Positions 1-7,278 of a DNA stretch of 22,193 nucleotides are shown in pieces. A program made the translations under genes and the position numbers. The notes beneath the pieces are model-generated. The model was not told the DNA's origin, made no database searches, and saw only the letters and a list, made by a program, of their open reading frames with translations. The stretch comes from CAG-170 sp022779365. Lineage in GTDB: Bacteria > Bacillota > Clostridia > Oscillospirales > Oscillospiraceae. Each line of letters starts with the position of its first letter. Within the stretch, counting starts at the first letter, position 1. The stretch lies in NCBI GenBank assembly GCA_022779365.1, contig JALFSI010000027.1, forward strand, positions 1 through 22,193. The letters are read 5' to 3'.

Positions 1-10
1 ACATGAACAA

Positions 11-65
11 TGCTCCCTTCGTGATTGACAGTGTATTTATTTCACTGTCTCTCATAAAGGGAGCA
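11..65. terminator. Long two-stage inverted repeat, possible terminator or element end
   Basis: TGCTCCCTT (11-19) pairs with AAGGGAGCA (57-65). Inside this, GACAGTG (27-33) pairs with CACTGTC (43-49) around a T/A-rich loop, giving a long interrupted hairpin. It lies just past the stop codon of the small minus-strand ORF (68-211), so it could terminate that transcript. There is no clear U-tract on the minus side, so a mobile-element end or a processed RNA is also possible. Confidence 0.45.
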
Positions 66-67
66 TA

Positions 68-211
68 TCAATCAGAAACGGGGGTGATTTTGTAGTTTCT
101 TGATAGCCTTCCTTGAGACTTACTTTGCAAGCACAACGGAATTGCTTCAAACTCCGCCCGATTGCTGATAGAATAGTCCTCGATTTTCTTCAGCACTTCC
201 GCGATGGTCTG
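68..211 (-). CDS. Small hypothetical protein (48 aa), possibly mobile-element derived
   Basis: The 48-residue reading frame begins MQTIAEVLKKIEDYSISNRA and ends in TGA. It is hydrophilic and helical in its first half, with no signal peptide or membrane segment. Its base composition is visibly more A/T-rich than the adjacent adhesin gene. Only a weak AGGTG-like ribosome site precedes the ATG, and that site lies in sequence still readable as adhesin, so the native upstream region may be missing. I do not recognise the family. The frame stays open upstream to 355, but that part is antisense-type shadow of the adhesin. The real gene may therefore be longer and truncated at the join near 211-227. 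Confidence 0.35.
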   Translation of the reverse strand, partial: QTIAEVLKKIEDYSISNRAEFEAIPLCLQSKSQGRLSRNYKITPVSD

Positions 212-2702
212 CATATGTATACACACCTGTGCGCGCGCCGGAGAGCGTGCCGCCGTACATGGTGAACGTGCCGCCCTTACCTTCATCGCCGAAGACTTGC
301 AAAACGTTATAACCGCCAGCGTCAGTCTGAATCTTACCGCCGCCCTGGCAGTCACTCAGGGTCAGCGTTTGCGTTCCCGGGACGGAAAGCAGGGGGGTAT
401 TGGGGTTCGTCGCGGAGAGGGTGAAGCCGTTCAGGCAGAGATTCACATTGAGGTCATAGCCTTTTGTGCGAATTGTGCCACCCACATACGTTTTCCCGTT
501 AGCCGTGCCGCCGTTCAGTGCGATATTATCCGCCAGATAATAGTTGCCCGCCGGGAGCGTATACTCCATATAGTATATATACGTCTCACCGGCAAGAATC
601 CGATAGTCAGAGCTCTTAACAGCCTCGCCGCCGCAATACAGCGTCATCGTCGCCGCATCATAGGTCAGCGGCTGCCAGAGTTCGTTGCCGTGGGTCGTTT
701 CATGGTCGCAGGACGCGCCGCAAATTGCATGCTCGTGCAGGTTGCCTTTTGTGAAAAAGATCTTGTTGCCGTTGAGCCGCTTGTCGTATCCGGCGTCGCT
801 GGTGAAGGCGGTCAGGTCGGTTTCCGTCAGGGTGGTCGTAATATTACCATTACCATCAGCGATGACGGCGTAGCCGCCATTGGCAAGTTTCTTCTCCGTG
901 GTCACGCCGATGACCGCACCGTCGTCCAGCCCCGACCAGAACCCGATGGTCTTGCCGTCCACCAGATAGACGTTGTCAGCCGCGCCCTCCGCATTCTCGT
1001 TGCCGGTGATCTGCGTCGCGCCGCGCACAGACAGTCTGCCGGTGGAGGACACATACACACCGCCGCCCTTCGCGGCTTTATTGCCGGTGACGGTGACGTT
1101 ACGCGTGTAAAACGAGCTGCTTATACTCGTCACGCCCGATACATACACGCCGCCGCCGTTGCCGCCGGCTGTGTTATCGGAGATCGTGCCGCCGCTGCTT
1201 TGCATACAGAAGTAGGCTGCGGCATGGTTCTTTCCATTGTTATAGTCGCTGCCGGTCAACATCACGCCGCCGCCGTTGCCGGTCGCGCTGTTGCCGGTGA
1301 TGCTGGCGCCGGTGTGCAGATCGACGAAGTTGCCGCCTTTGGCATAAATACCGCCGCCGCTGCCCTCGACATGGTTGCCGGTGATGCTGCCGCCGTACAG
1401 CTCAAAATTCGCGCCGATGCCCACGTACACGCCTCGCCCGGTCTTACCATCCGCATGGGTGATCTTGCCCTTTCCGTTGCCGCTGGCGTTGCAGTCGCAA
1501 ACGTCAAGGGAAAGGTTGTTCACATCGTCGCCGTCCGGGAGGGTGATGACGTCAAAATTTCCCTTGGCAATGAGGCTGTAGCCGTTGAGGCAGAGGTGGA
1601 CACCGTCCTTCGGCGTATAAGTGCTGGTCAGCTCGATGTTATTCGTCAGGTAGCACGAGCCCTTCTCCGCGATGGCGCTCAGCTCCGCTTCCGTGCTGAC
1701 CGGCGTCCACATATTGTTGTTGGTATGGAAGGTATTCGTGCAGGTCTTGTCGCCGCAGTCGGGGTGCACATGGGGCAGACCGTTGTAGAGGCGCACATAA
1801 TCCTGCCACCGCAGGGTGGCGTATTCGGACTTATCGCTGAAGATGGCGTTATCGGTATAGCTGTATCTCTCCGGGCAATAGGCGGCGGTGACATACTTGC
1901 CGGAGGCGATGTCATTGGCAGCGGTCACGCCGATCTTGGCATCCGCGTTCAGGTCCGCATTGACGACGAAGTACGCGCCGCTCCTCAGATAGACGTTTTC
2001 ATCTATGCCAAGCGTATTCTTGTTGCCGGTGATGTCCACGCTGCCGGAGACGGTGCACCCGGTGTACAAATTTTCATTCGTATATACGCCGCCGCCGTTT
2101 CCGGTCGCTCTGTTGCCGCTGATCTCGCCGCCGAACATGGCAAAGGTGGCGCTGCCGCCCGAGTCACCGCACCGCACACCTCTGCCGAGCATACCTGCCG
2201 CGTGGGTGATCTTGCCGGTCTGCGCTTTCGAGCAGTCGCACAGCGTGAAGCTCGCGCCGCCTTTGACCGTGATGACGCCCTCAAAACCCGGGTTGCTGTC
2301 CTCGGTGGTTTTCGTGAGGCTGTACCCGTTGAGGCAGAGATAGAGCTTATAGCCCGCTACCACAGTCAGGATCTCCGTCCGCTCCGCGTTGCCCGAAAGA
2401 TAGACATAGGCGGTGTTGCTGGAATCGTACACGATGTCGCTCGTCCCGTTCCATGCCGTCCACGTCACAGCGGGGCATTCGCCCGTATGGTCGCCGATGT
2501 TGGTGTGCGCCGCGCCGCAGATGGGGTGGTTGGTATGCGCCGCCTGCGCGGCGGTATCGTTCACCGTCTGGACAGACTCCGTCCGCTCCTGAACGGTCGG
2601 TGCTTCGGTCTGCTCCGGCGCGTCCTCCGCCAGTGCCGCCGCAGGCAGCAGCGACAGGCAAAGCGCCAAGATCAGCAGCCAGCTCAACAGTCGTTTTTTC
2701 AT
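147..2702 (-). CDS. Secreted beta-helix adhesin-like protein, 3' end truncated
   Basis: This is an 851-residue frame with a classic signal peptide (residues 1-25, cleavage after AALA) and a strong GAGGAGGG ribosome site before the ATG. It has three modules, each opening with a Cys/His-rich segment: HPICGAAH..H..C near 59, HPDCGDKTC near 313, and HEHAICGASCDH near 656. Each leads into LCLNGYSL-type strands and Gly-rich beta-helix rungs such as GNGGGVY. The second module is longest (about 313-655). The pattern fits large surface proteins of gut Firmicutes that present right-handed beta-helices; binding partner unknown. No cell-wall anchor (LPXTG or SLH) is seen, because the third module is cut. 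After about residue 826 the sequence loses the repeat pattern and runs out of frame through unrelated DNA to a chance TGA. The secreted beta-helix call is firm; the role as an adhesin is inferred. Confidence 0.75.
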   Translation of the reverse strand: MKKRLLSWLLILALCLSLLPAAALAEDAPEQTEAPTVQERTESVQTVNDTAAQAAHTNHPICGAAHTNIGDHTGECPAVTWTAWNGTSDIVYDSSNTAYVYLSGNAERTEILTVVAGYKLYLCLNGYSLTKTTEDSNPGFEGVITVKGGASFTLCDCSKAQTGKITHAAGMLGRGVRCGDSGGSATFAMFGGEISGNRATGNGGGVYTNENLYTGCTVSGSVDITGNKNTLGIDENVYLRSGAYFVVNADLNADAKIGVTAANDIASGKYVTAAYCPERYSYTDNAIFSDKSEYATLRWQDYVRLYNGLPHVHPDCGDKTCTNTFHTNNNMWTPVSTEAELSAIAEKGSCYLTNNIELTSTYTPKDGVHLCLNGYSLIAKGNFDVITLPDGDDVNNLSLDVCDCNASGNGKGKITHADGKTGRGVYVGIGANFELYGGSITGNHVEGSGGGIYAKGGNFVDLHTGASITGNSATGNGGGVMLTGSDYNNGKNHAAAYFCMQSSGGTISDNTAGGNGGGVYVSGVTSISSSFYTRNVTVTGNKAAKGGGVYVSSTGRLSVRGATQITGNENAEGAADNVYLVDGKTIGFWSGLDDGAVIGVTTEKKLANGGYAVIADGNGNITTTLTETDLTAFTSDAGYDKRLNGNKIFFTKGNLHEHAICGASCDHETTHGNELWQPLTYDAATMTLYCGGEAVKSSDYRILAGETYIYYMEYTLPAGNYYLADNIALNGGTANGKTYVGGTIRTKGYDLNVNLCLNGFTLSATNPNTPLLSVPGTQTLTLSDCQGGGKIQTDAGGYNVLQVFGDEGKGGTFTMYGGTLSGARTGVYTYADHRGSAEENRGLFYQQSGGV

Positions 2703-2745
2703 AGTACCCTCCTCAAATTTCCCCGCCGACGGCAGGTCATTATCC

Positions 2746-2785
2746 TCGCAGGAGCGCGCTCCTGCGAGCCGGGGACGTCCCCGGC
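2746..2785. repeat. Two abutting perfect palindromes in the adhesin leader
   Basis: Positions 2746-2767 form a perfect 22-bp palindrome (half-site TCGCAGGAGCG). It is followed without a gap by a perfect 18-bp palindrome at 2768-2785 (half-site GCCGGGGAC). Both lie between the predicted minus-strand promoter and the adhesin start, so they would form hairpins in its 5' leader or act as a symmetric protein-binding site. Confidence 0.7.
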
Positions 2786-2812
2786 GGTCAGCTCTGCTAT
2801 TTTATCGCCCTT

Positions 2813-2840
2813 ATTGTAGCACACCGCGACGGTTTGTGGA
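2813..2840 (-). promoter_or_regulatory. Putative sigma-A promoter for the adhesin gene
   Basis: Read on the minus strand, TCCACA (2840-2835) is followed after 16 bases by TACAAT (2818-2813), preceded by TGC (extended -10). It would give a leader of roughly 100 bases containing both palindromes. Confidence 0.45.
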
Positions 2841-2910
2841 AGCGATCTGCCTGAAATGCAAAAAACAGCCGCGTTGCAGGCGGCAGATTTCGCCGTGTGT
2901 CAAAAACCGC

Positions 2911-2939
2911 TACACAAAACGCGCAGTTTATGCTATACT
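2911..2939 (+). promoter_or_regulatory. Putative sigma-A promoter for the AraC-type regulator
   Basis: TACACA (2911-2916), a 17-base spacer, then TATACT (2934-2939) with an upstream TG (extended -10). The start codon at 2968 lies about 30 bases further on. Confidence 0.5.
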
Positions 2940-2967
2940 GATCGCAAAAAGTGCGGGGAGGTGCGGC

Positions 2968-3810
2968 ATGGAGCAGACGTATGAGCAGCGGGGATACCTG
3001 CACGAGGACTGGCGGCTGTTTCATCTGAGCGGCGCTGTGCCCGAGCCGCTCGACTGGCACTATCACACGTTCCACAAGCTGATCGTCTTTCTCGGCGGGC
3101 AGGCGGGCTACGGCGTGGAGGGGCGCAGCTACCCGCTGGAGGCGGGGGACGTCGTGCTCGTGCCCAAGGGGTGCATCCACCGCCCGGAGCTTACGCCCGG
3201 CGCGGCGTATGAGCGCGTGATCGTGTACATCTCGCCCGAATTTCTGCGGCGGCGCAGCACGGCGGAGTGCGATCTGGAGCGCTGCTTTACGCGCGCGCGG
3301 GAGCGATTCGAGTTTGTGCTGCGTCCGCGCGGCGGCAGGACGGAGCTTTCGCGCCTGCTGGCGGCGCTGGAGCGCACGGGGCATGAGGACGGCTTTGGGC
3401 AGGCGCTGCTGCAAGACGCGCTGTTTTTGCAGCTTCTTATCACCGCCAGCCGCGCCGCCGAGCAGCCCGCGCAGCCGGTACACGCGAGCGTGCGCGACGA
3501 AAAGGTGGCGGCGATGCTGCAATATCTCGCCGAAAATCTGACGCAGCCGGTCAGCATCGACGCGCTCGCGGCACGCTTTTATGTGAGCAAATATCACATG
3601 ATGCGCCGCTTCAAGGCGGAGACCGGCTACACCATCCACAGCTATCTGACGAGCAAGCGCCTCATGCTCGCGCGCGAGCGCATCGCCGCCGGGCAGCCCG
3701 CGACAGAGGTATGCTTCTCATGTGGCTTCCGCGATTATTCGACGTTTGCCCGCGCGTACCGCAAGCTCTTTTCCGAGCCGCCAAGGGCGGTAAGATCTGA
3801 ATTTTCCTGA
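2968..3810 (+). CDS. AraC-family transcriptional regulator with N-terminal cupin domain
   Basis: This 280-residue DNA-binding regulator probably responds to a small metabolite or sugar. Residues 25-75 carry a cupin-like sensor (DWHYHTFHKLIVFL, then GDVVLVPKGCIHRPEL, with several histidines). Residues 180-280 form the paired helix-turn-helix of the AraC/XylS family: first helix around IDALAARFYVSKYHMMRRF, second around ATEVCFSCGFRDYSTFARAY. The chosen ATG has GGGAGGTG seven bases upstream. An earlier in-frame start at 2836 would overlap the predicted promoter and adds unconserved sequence. It is followed after 21 bases by the dehydrogenase, which it may regulate; it is also divergent from the adhesin. 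Ligand and regulon cannot be read from sequence. Confidence 0.9.
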   Translation: MEQTYEQRGYLHEDWRLFHLSGAVPEPLDWHYHTFHKLIVFLGGQAGYGVEGRSYPLEAGDVVLVPKGCIHRPELTPGAAYERVIVYISPEFLRRRSTAECDLERCFTRARERFEFVLRPRGGRTELSRLLAALERTGHEDGFGQALLQDALFLQLLITASRAAEQPAQPVHASVRDEKVAAMLQYLAENLTQPVSIDALAARFYVSKYHMMRRFKAETGYTIHSYLTSKRLMLARERIAAGQPATEVCFSCGFRDYSTFARAYRKLFSEPPRAVRSEFS

Positions 3811-3831
3811 CGAAATATAGGAGGCTTTTCC

Positions 3832-4794
3832 ATGAAGATCGTTGTTTTGGACGGTTATACCGAAAATCCGGGCGATTTGAGCTGGGACGCGCTTGCGTAG
3901 CTCGGCGAGCTGACGGTCTATGACCGCACCGACCCGCAGGACGAGGCGCTCATCATCTCGCGCATGGCGGGGGCGGAGCTGGTGTTCACCAACAAAACGC
4001 CCATCACGCGCGCCGCGATCGACGCGTGCCCGCGTCTGCGCTTCATCGGCATTCTGGCGACGGGCTACAACGTGGTGGACTGCGCGTATGCGCGCAAAAA
4101 GGGCATCCTGGTGTCGAACGTGCCCGCCTACGGCACGGCGTCCGTCAGCCAGTTCTCCATTGCGCTGCTGCTGGAGCTGTGCCATCACATCGGGCATCAC
4201 GACCGCGCCGTGCACGACGGGCGCTGGGAGCGCTGCGCCGACTGGTGCTTCTGGGATTATCCGCTCATCGAGCTGGAGGGTAAGACGATGGGCATCATCG
4301 GCTTCGGGCGCATCGGGCAGGCAGAGGGGCGCATCGCCCGGGCGCTGGGAATGCGCGTGCTGGCGCACGACCTCCATCCCACCGACGCCGGGCGCGAGCT
4401 CGCGGACTACGTCGATCTGGATACGCTCTACGCCCGCGCGGACGTCATCTCGCTGCACTGCAATCTGACGCCGGAGAACACCGGCATGATCTGCGCGGCG
4501 AGCATCGAGAAGATGAAGGACGGCGTGCTGATCGTGAACAACGCGCGCGGACCGCTCATCAACGAGGCGGACCTCGCCGCCGCGCTGGAGAGCGGCAAGG
4601 TCGCGGGCGCGGCGCTGGACGTCGTGTCCACCGAGCCGATCCGCGGCGATAATCCTTTGCTGCACGCCAAAAACTGCATCCTCACGCCCCACATCTCCTG
4701 GGCGCCCATCGAAAGCCGACAAAGGATCATGGACTGCACCGTGAAAAATGCAAAGGCGTTCCTGAACGGAACGCCGACGAATGTGGTGAATTGA
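3832..4794 (+). pseudogene. D-2-hydroxyacid dehydrogenase (glycerate/hydroxypyruvate type) with in-frame TAG at codon 23
   Basis: The reading frame from ATG 3832 has a good AGGAGG site and encodes 320 residues. Codon 23 (3898-3900) is TAG, and the frame is otherwise intact to TGA 4794. Homology continues on both sides of the stop: MKIVVLDGYTENPGDLSW before, LGELTVYDRT after. Family hallmarks remain: NAD-binding GFGRIG (157-162), catalytic Arg in NNARGPLI (R239), Glu in STEP (E268) and His in TPHISWA (H287). These enzymes reduce 2-keto acids such as hydroxypyruvate with NAD(P)H. The simplest reading is a CAG-to-TAG nonsense change. Re-initiation at ATG 3964 would give a 276-residue protein lacking the start of the substrate domain, and that ATG has no convincing ribosome site. 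Sequencing error or readthrough are alternatives. Confidence 0.85.
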
Positions 4795-4849
4795 GCGGCA
4801 AGGCGCACCAGCGCGGCGCGAGTGTGAAAAAGCGCGAGGACACGTACAA

Positions 4850-4885
4850 ACCCCGCCCGAATGGTTTTGGGCGGGGTCGTTTAAC
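4850..4885. terminator. Bidirectional hairpin terminator between the dehydrogenase and argS
   Basis: ACCCCGCCC (4850-4858) pairs with GGGCGGGGT (4869-4877) around a 10-base loop and is followed on the plus strand by T-rich CGTTTAACTTTT. The hairpin sits about 10 bases past the argS stop on the other strand, so it probably serves both convergent transcripts. Confidence 0.75.
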
Positions 4886-4887
4886 TT

Positions 4888-6645
4888 TTACATTTTATCC
4901 GGCGCGGAGAAGCCGAGCAGGTCGATGCACGTTTCCAGCGCGCGGCGGGTGAGATCCATGAGGGCGACGTAGCTCGCCTTTTGCGCCGGGTCAGGCTCGG
5001 AGATGATGCGCACGTCGTGGTAGAACTTGTTCGCCGCACCCGCCAGCTCATAGATATACGCGCAGATGACGTTCGGCAGCGAATCGCGGTACGCAGCGAG
5101 CAGGCTGTCCTGCAGGCGCGACAGGACGAGCATCAGGTCCTTCTGCTCCTGCGACGTGGGCGCGAGCAGCTTCGCAGCCGCCACGTCGCCGTCGTATTTT
5201 GCCAAAATCGACTTGATGCGCACGATGGTGTAGAGGATATACGGACCGGTGTTTCCCTCAAACGACGCGAAGCGGTCGAGATCAAACACATAGTCCTTGG
5301 TTGCAAGATTGCTCAGATCGCCGTATTTGAGCGCCGCAAGCGCGATCATGCCGGCGGTCTTTTCCAGCTCGTCGTCAGAAACGGTCTGGTTTTCGGTGAT
5401 CTTCTCGCGGATGAAGTCCGTAATTTCGGCGATGAGCGTTTCCAGCCGCATGACGCCGCCCGCTCTGGTCTTAAAGGGCTTGCCGTCCTTGCCGTTCATC
5501 GTGCCGAAGCCGACGTGCTGAAGCTCCGTCGTATTCGGGACGAGCTTTGCCTTGCGCGCCACACGGAACACCTGCTCAAAGTGCAGATTCTGGCGCTTGT
5601 CGGTCAGGTAGAAGATGCGGTCGGGCCTAAAGTCCTCCTCGCGCTGCAAAATGGTCGCGAGGTCGGTCGTGGCATACAGCGTCGCGCCGTCGGACTTGAC
5701 GAGGATGCAGGGCGGGATGTCCTTGGTGTCGGTATCCTCCTGCACGGGCACGACCAGCGCGCCCTCGGAGCGCACGGCGAGGTGCTTTTCCTCAACAAGT
5801 TTCAGCATTTTGGGGATATACGGCTGCGCGTCGCTTTCGCCGAGCCAGACGTCAAAATGCACATCCAGCTTTTCGTAGTTGCGCTTCATGTCGGCGACAG
5901 ACACATTCAGGATGTGCCGCCAGAGCGCGCGGTAGCCGCGCTTGCCGGATTGGAGCTGATACGTCGCGTCGTGCGCGCGGGCGGCAAAGGCTTCGTCCTC
6001 TTTACTGCGGGCGCTGGCGGCGGGATAGATCTTTTCCAGCTCCGAGATGGTAAACGGCGCGGTCTCGGGGTAGCCGCCGGTAAAGCTGTCGTCAAAATAC
6101 GGAAGTTCCGGCTGATCGTCCTGTAACTGGGCGATGATGAGCCCCATCTGTAAGCCCCAGTCGCCGAGGTGAATATCGCCGATGACGTGGTTTCCGAACC
6201 AGCGGTCGATGCGCTTGACGCTCTCGCCAATGATGGCGCTGCGCAGATGCCCGATGTGCAGCGGCTTTGCCACGTTCGGTCCGCCGTAGTCGAGGACGAT
6301 GGTCTTGGGCGTTTCCTCCTGCGGCACGCCGAGGCGGTCGCTCTGCGCCATTTCGGTCAGGTACTGCGCCAAAAACGCGCCGCTGAGCTTCATATTGAGA
6401 AAGCCGGGGTTCACCGCCTCCACGCTTTCAAACAGTTCGCAGCCGGACAGCTCCGCAGCCACCGCCTGCGCGATCTGGATGGGCGCTTTGTGGTAGAGCT
6501 TTGCCGCGGGCAGCGCGCCGTTGCACTGGTATTCACACAGATCAGGGCGGTTGGAGAGCGTCGCCCGCGCGTCCGCATCGCCATATCCGGCGCGCTCGAA
6601 CGCCCCGGCAAGCTGCCGGGAGATCAGATCGGCAAGTTGATCCAT
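4888..6645 (-). CDS. argS: Arginyl-tRNA synthetase
   Basis: A 585-residue class I aminoacyl-tRNA synthetase that charges tRNA-Arg with arginine in the cytoplasm. The catalytic HIGH motif sits in PNVAKPLHIGHLRSAIIGE (HIGH at 130-133). The usual N-terminal additional domain precedes it (residues 1-115). Residues 380-400 carry MNGKDGKPFKTRAGG, the degenerate KMSKS-equivalent region typical of this enzyme. The DALR-type anticodon-binding helices form the C terminus, ending in CIDLLGFSAPDKM. Length is normal. The ATG follows AAAGGAAG on the minus strand. It is monocistronic by context: a terminator lies downstream and a gene-free region upstream. No T-box leader motif (GGUGGUACCGCG type) is visible upstream. 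Confidence 0.97.
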   Translation of the reverse strand: MDQLADLISRQLAGAFERAGYGDADARATLSNRPDLCEYQCNGALPAAKLYHKAPIQIAQAVAAELSGCELFESVEAVNPGFLNMKLSGAFLAQYLTEMAQSDRLGVPQEETPKTIVLDYGGPNVAKPLHIGHLRSAIIGESVKRIDRWFGNHVIGDIHLGDWGLQMGLIIAQLQDDQPELPYFDDSFTGGYPETAPFTISELEKIYPAASARSKEDEAFAARAHDATYQLQSGKRGYRALWRHILNVSVADMKRNYEKLDVHFDVWLGESDAQPYIPKMLKLVEEKHLAVRSEGALVVPVQEDTDTKDIPPCILVKSDGATLYATTDLATILQREEDFRPDRIFYLTDKRQNLHFEQVFRVARKAKLVPNTTELQHVGFGTMNGKDGKPFKTRAGGVMRLETLIAEITDFIREKITENQTVSDDELEKTAGMIALAALKYGDLSNLATKDYVFDLDRFASFEGNTGPYILYTIVRIKSILAKYDGDVAAAKLLAPTSQEQKDLMLVLSRLQDSLLAAYRDSLPNVICAYIYELAGAANKFYHDVRIISEPDPAQKASYVALMDLTRRALETCIDLLGFSAPDKM

Positions 6646-7008
6646 AAGTTATTTCTTCCTTTGTATTATTTTATTGTGTTGATTATCGTCACGCAGTCAA
6701 AAAGCCTCGCAGAGTTTCGCCGCCGCAGCGGCGAAAGCGATTATAATCATTTTTGCCGGCGGCGTGTACGTCGGCAAAAATTCTCTACACCCTGCAAGTG
6801 TGGAAATTTTGCGCCCGCGCAAAATTTATGCGCGCGGCAGGGTGCAAGCCTGTCCAAACGTGAACCCAGCGCAGTGGTTCACGTTTGGGAGCTTGTCAAA
6901 AATATTTTTTGACAAGCTCGATTATAGCAAAGCATTCCTGAAAAGTACAGTCGGAATCCGCATTTTCTCCTTCACGCGCGCATATAGGTGAGCGAGGTGA
7001 TGAGAAAA
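6646..7008. other. Gene-free intergenic region dominated by hairpins
   Basis: Between argS and the small membrane protein there is no credible ORF. The first 65 bases are A/T-rich argS leader. Positions 6715-6919 hold five hairpins (annotated separately). Positions 6920-7008 hold the leader of the rightward operon. I could not identify a convincing sigma-A promoter for either gene here. Confidence 0.6.
6715..6919. repeat. Cluster of five consecutive perfect-stem hairpins
   Basis: Stems are: (1) TTTCGCCG 6715-6722 / CGGCGAAA 6729-6736; (2) TTTTTGCCG 6750-6758 / CGGCAAAAA 6772-6780; (3) outer CACCCTGC 6788-6795 / GCAGGGTG 6837-6844 enclosing AAATTTTGCGC 6804-6814 / GCGCAAAATTT 6817-6827; (4) CCAAACGTGAACC 6854-6866 / GGTTCACGTTTGG 6876-6888; (5) GAGCTTGTCAAAAA 6889-6902 / TTTTTGACAAGCTC 6906-6919. 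Every arm is uninterrupted. The density far exceeds chance and suggests a structured RNA, stacked terminators, or a nested palindromic repeat. Confidence 0.75.
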
Positions 7009-7278
7009 ATGCACGATTCGACAGATCATGAGACCATTTCACGGGGCAAGCTCTGGCTCTCGCGCTTCGGCGTGCTGGGCGCGGCGGCGCTGCTGGCGCT
7101 GACGTGCAGCACCTGCTGCCCGCGCCTGACTGCCGCGGTGCGGCGCATTGTCGCAGGCGCGGCGGACAGTCCCGCCGTGCAGGCGTTTTCCGCGTTCGCG
7201 GACGCGCTGCGCGAGGGCGGCGGCGTGCGGGAGGCGTTCGCGGGCTCGGTGGAAATTCTGACCGATGCGGCGGATTGA
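7009..7278 (+). CDS. Small single-pass membrane protein (89 aa) upstream of the M50 protease
   Basis: The start at ATG 7009 is preferred because a perfect GAGGTGAT site lies seven bases upstream. A GTG at 6988 and an ATG at 7000 are in frame but lack that spacing. The protein has a short charged N terminus, one hydrophobic segment (about residues 20-36, FGVLGAAALLALTC) immediately followed by a Cys cluster (TCSTCCP), then a helical C-terminal half probably outside the membrane. No family is recognised. It overlaps the M50 protease start by 14 bases, so the two are translationally coupled. By analogy with SpoIVFA/SpoIVFB pairs it may be a partner or regulator of that protease; this is inferred from position only. 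Confidence 0.7.
   Translation: MHDSTDHETISRGKLWLSRFGVLGAAALLALTCSTCCPRLTAAVRRIVAGAADSPAVQAFSAFADALREGGGVREAFAGSVEILTDAAD

Noticed and set aside
204..2819. Uninterrupted 871-codon plus-strand reading frame opposite the adhesin
   Set aside because: It mirrors the adhesin codon for codon, has no ribosome site and no recognisable domains. The minus strand has a signal peptide, repeats and a strong ribosome site.
6646..6760. Possible T-box leader for argS
   Set aside because: No T-box consensus sequence or terminator/antiterminator pair next to the argS start could be found.
6903..6930. Promoter made of TTGACA (6909-6914) and TATAGC (6923-6928)
   Set aside because: The spacing is only eight bases and TTGACA is part of a hairpin arm.
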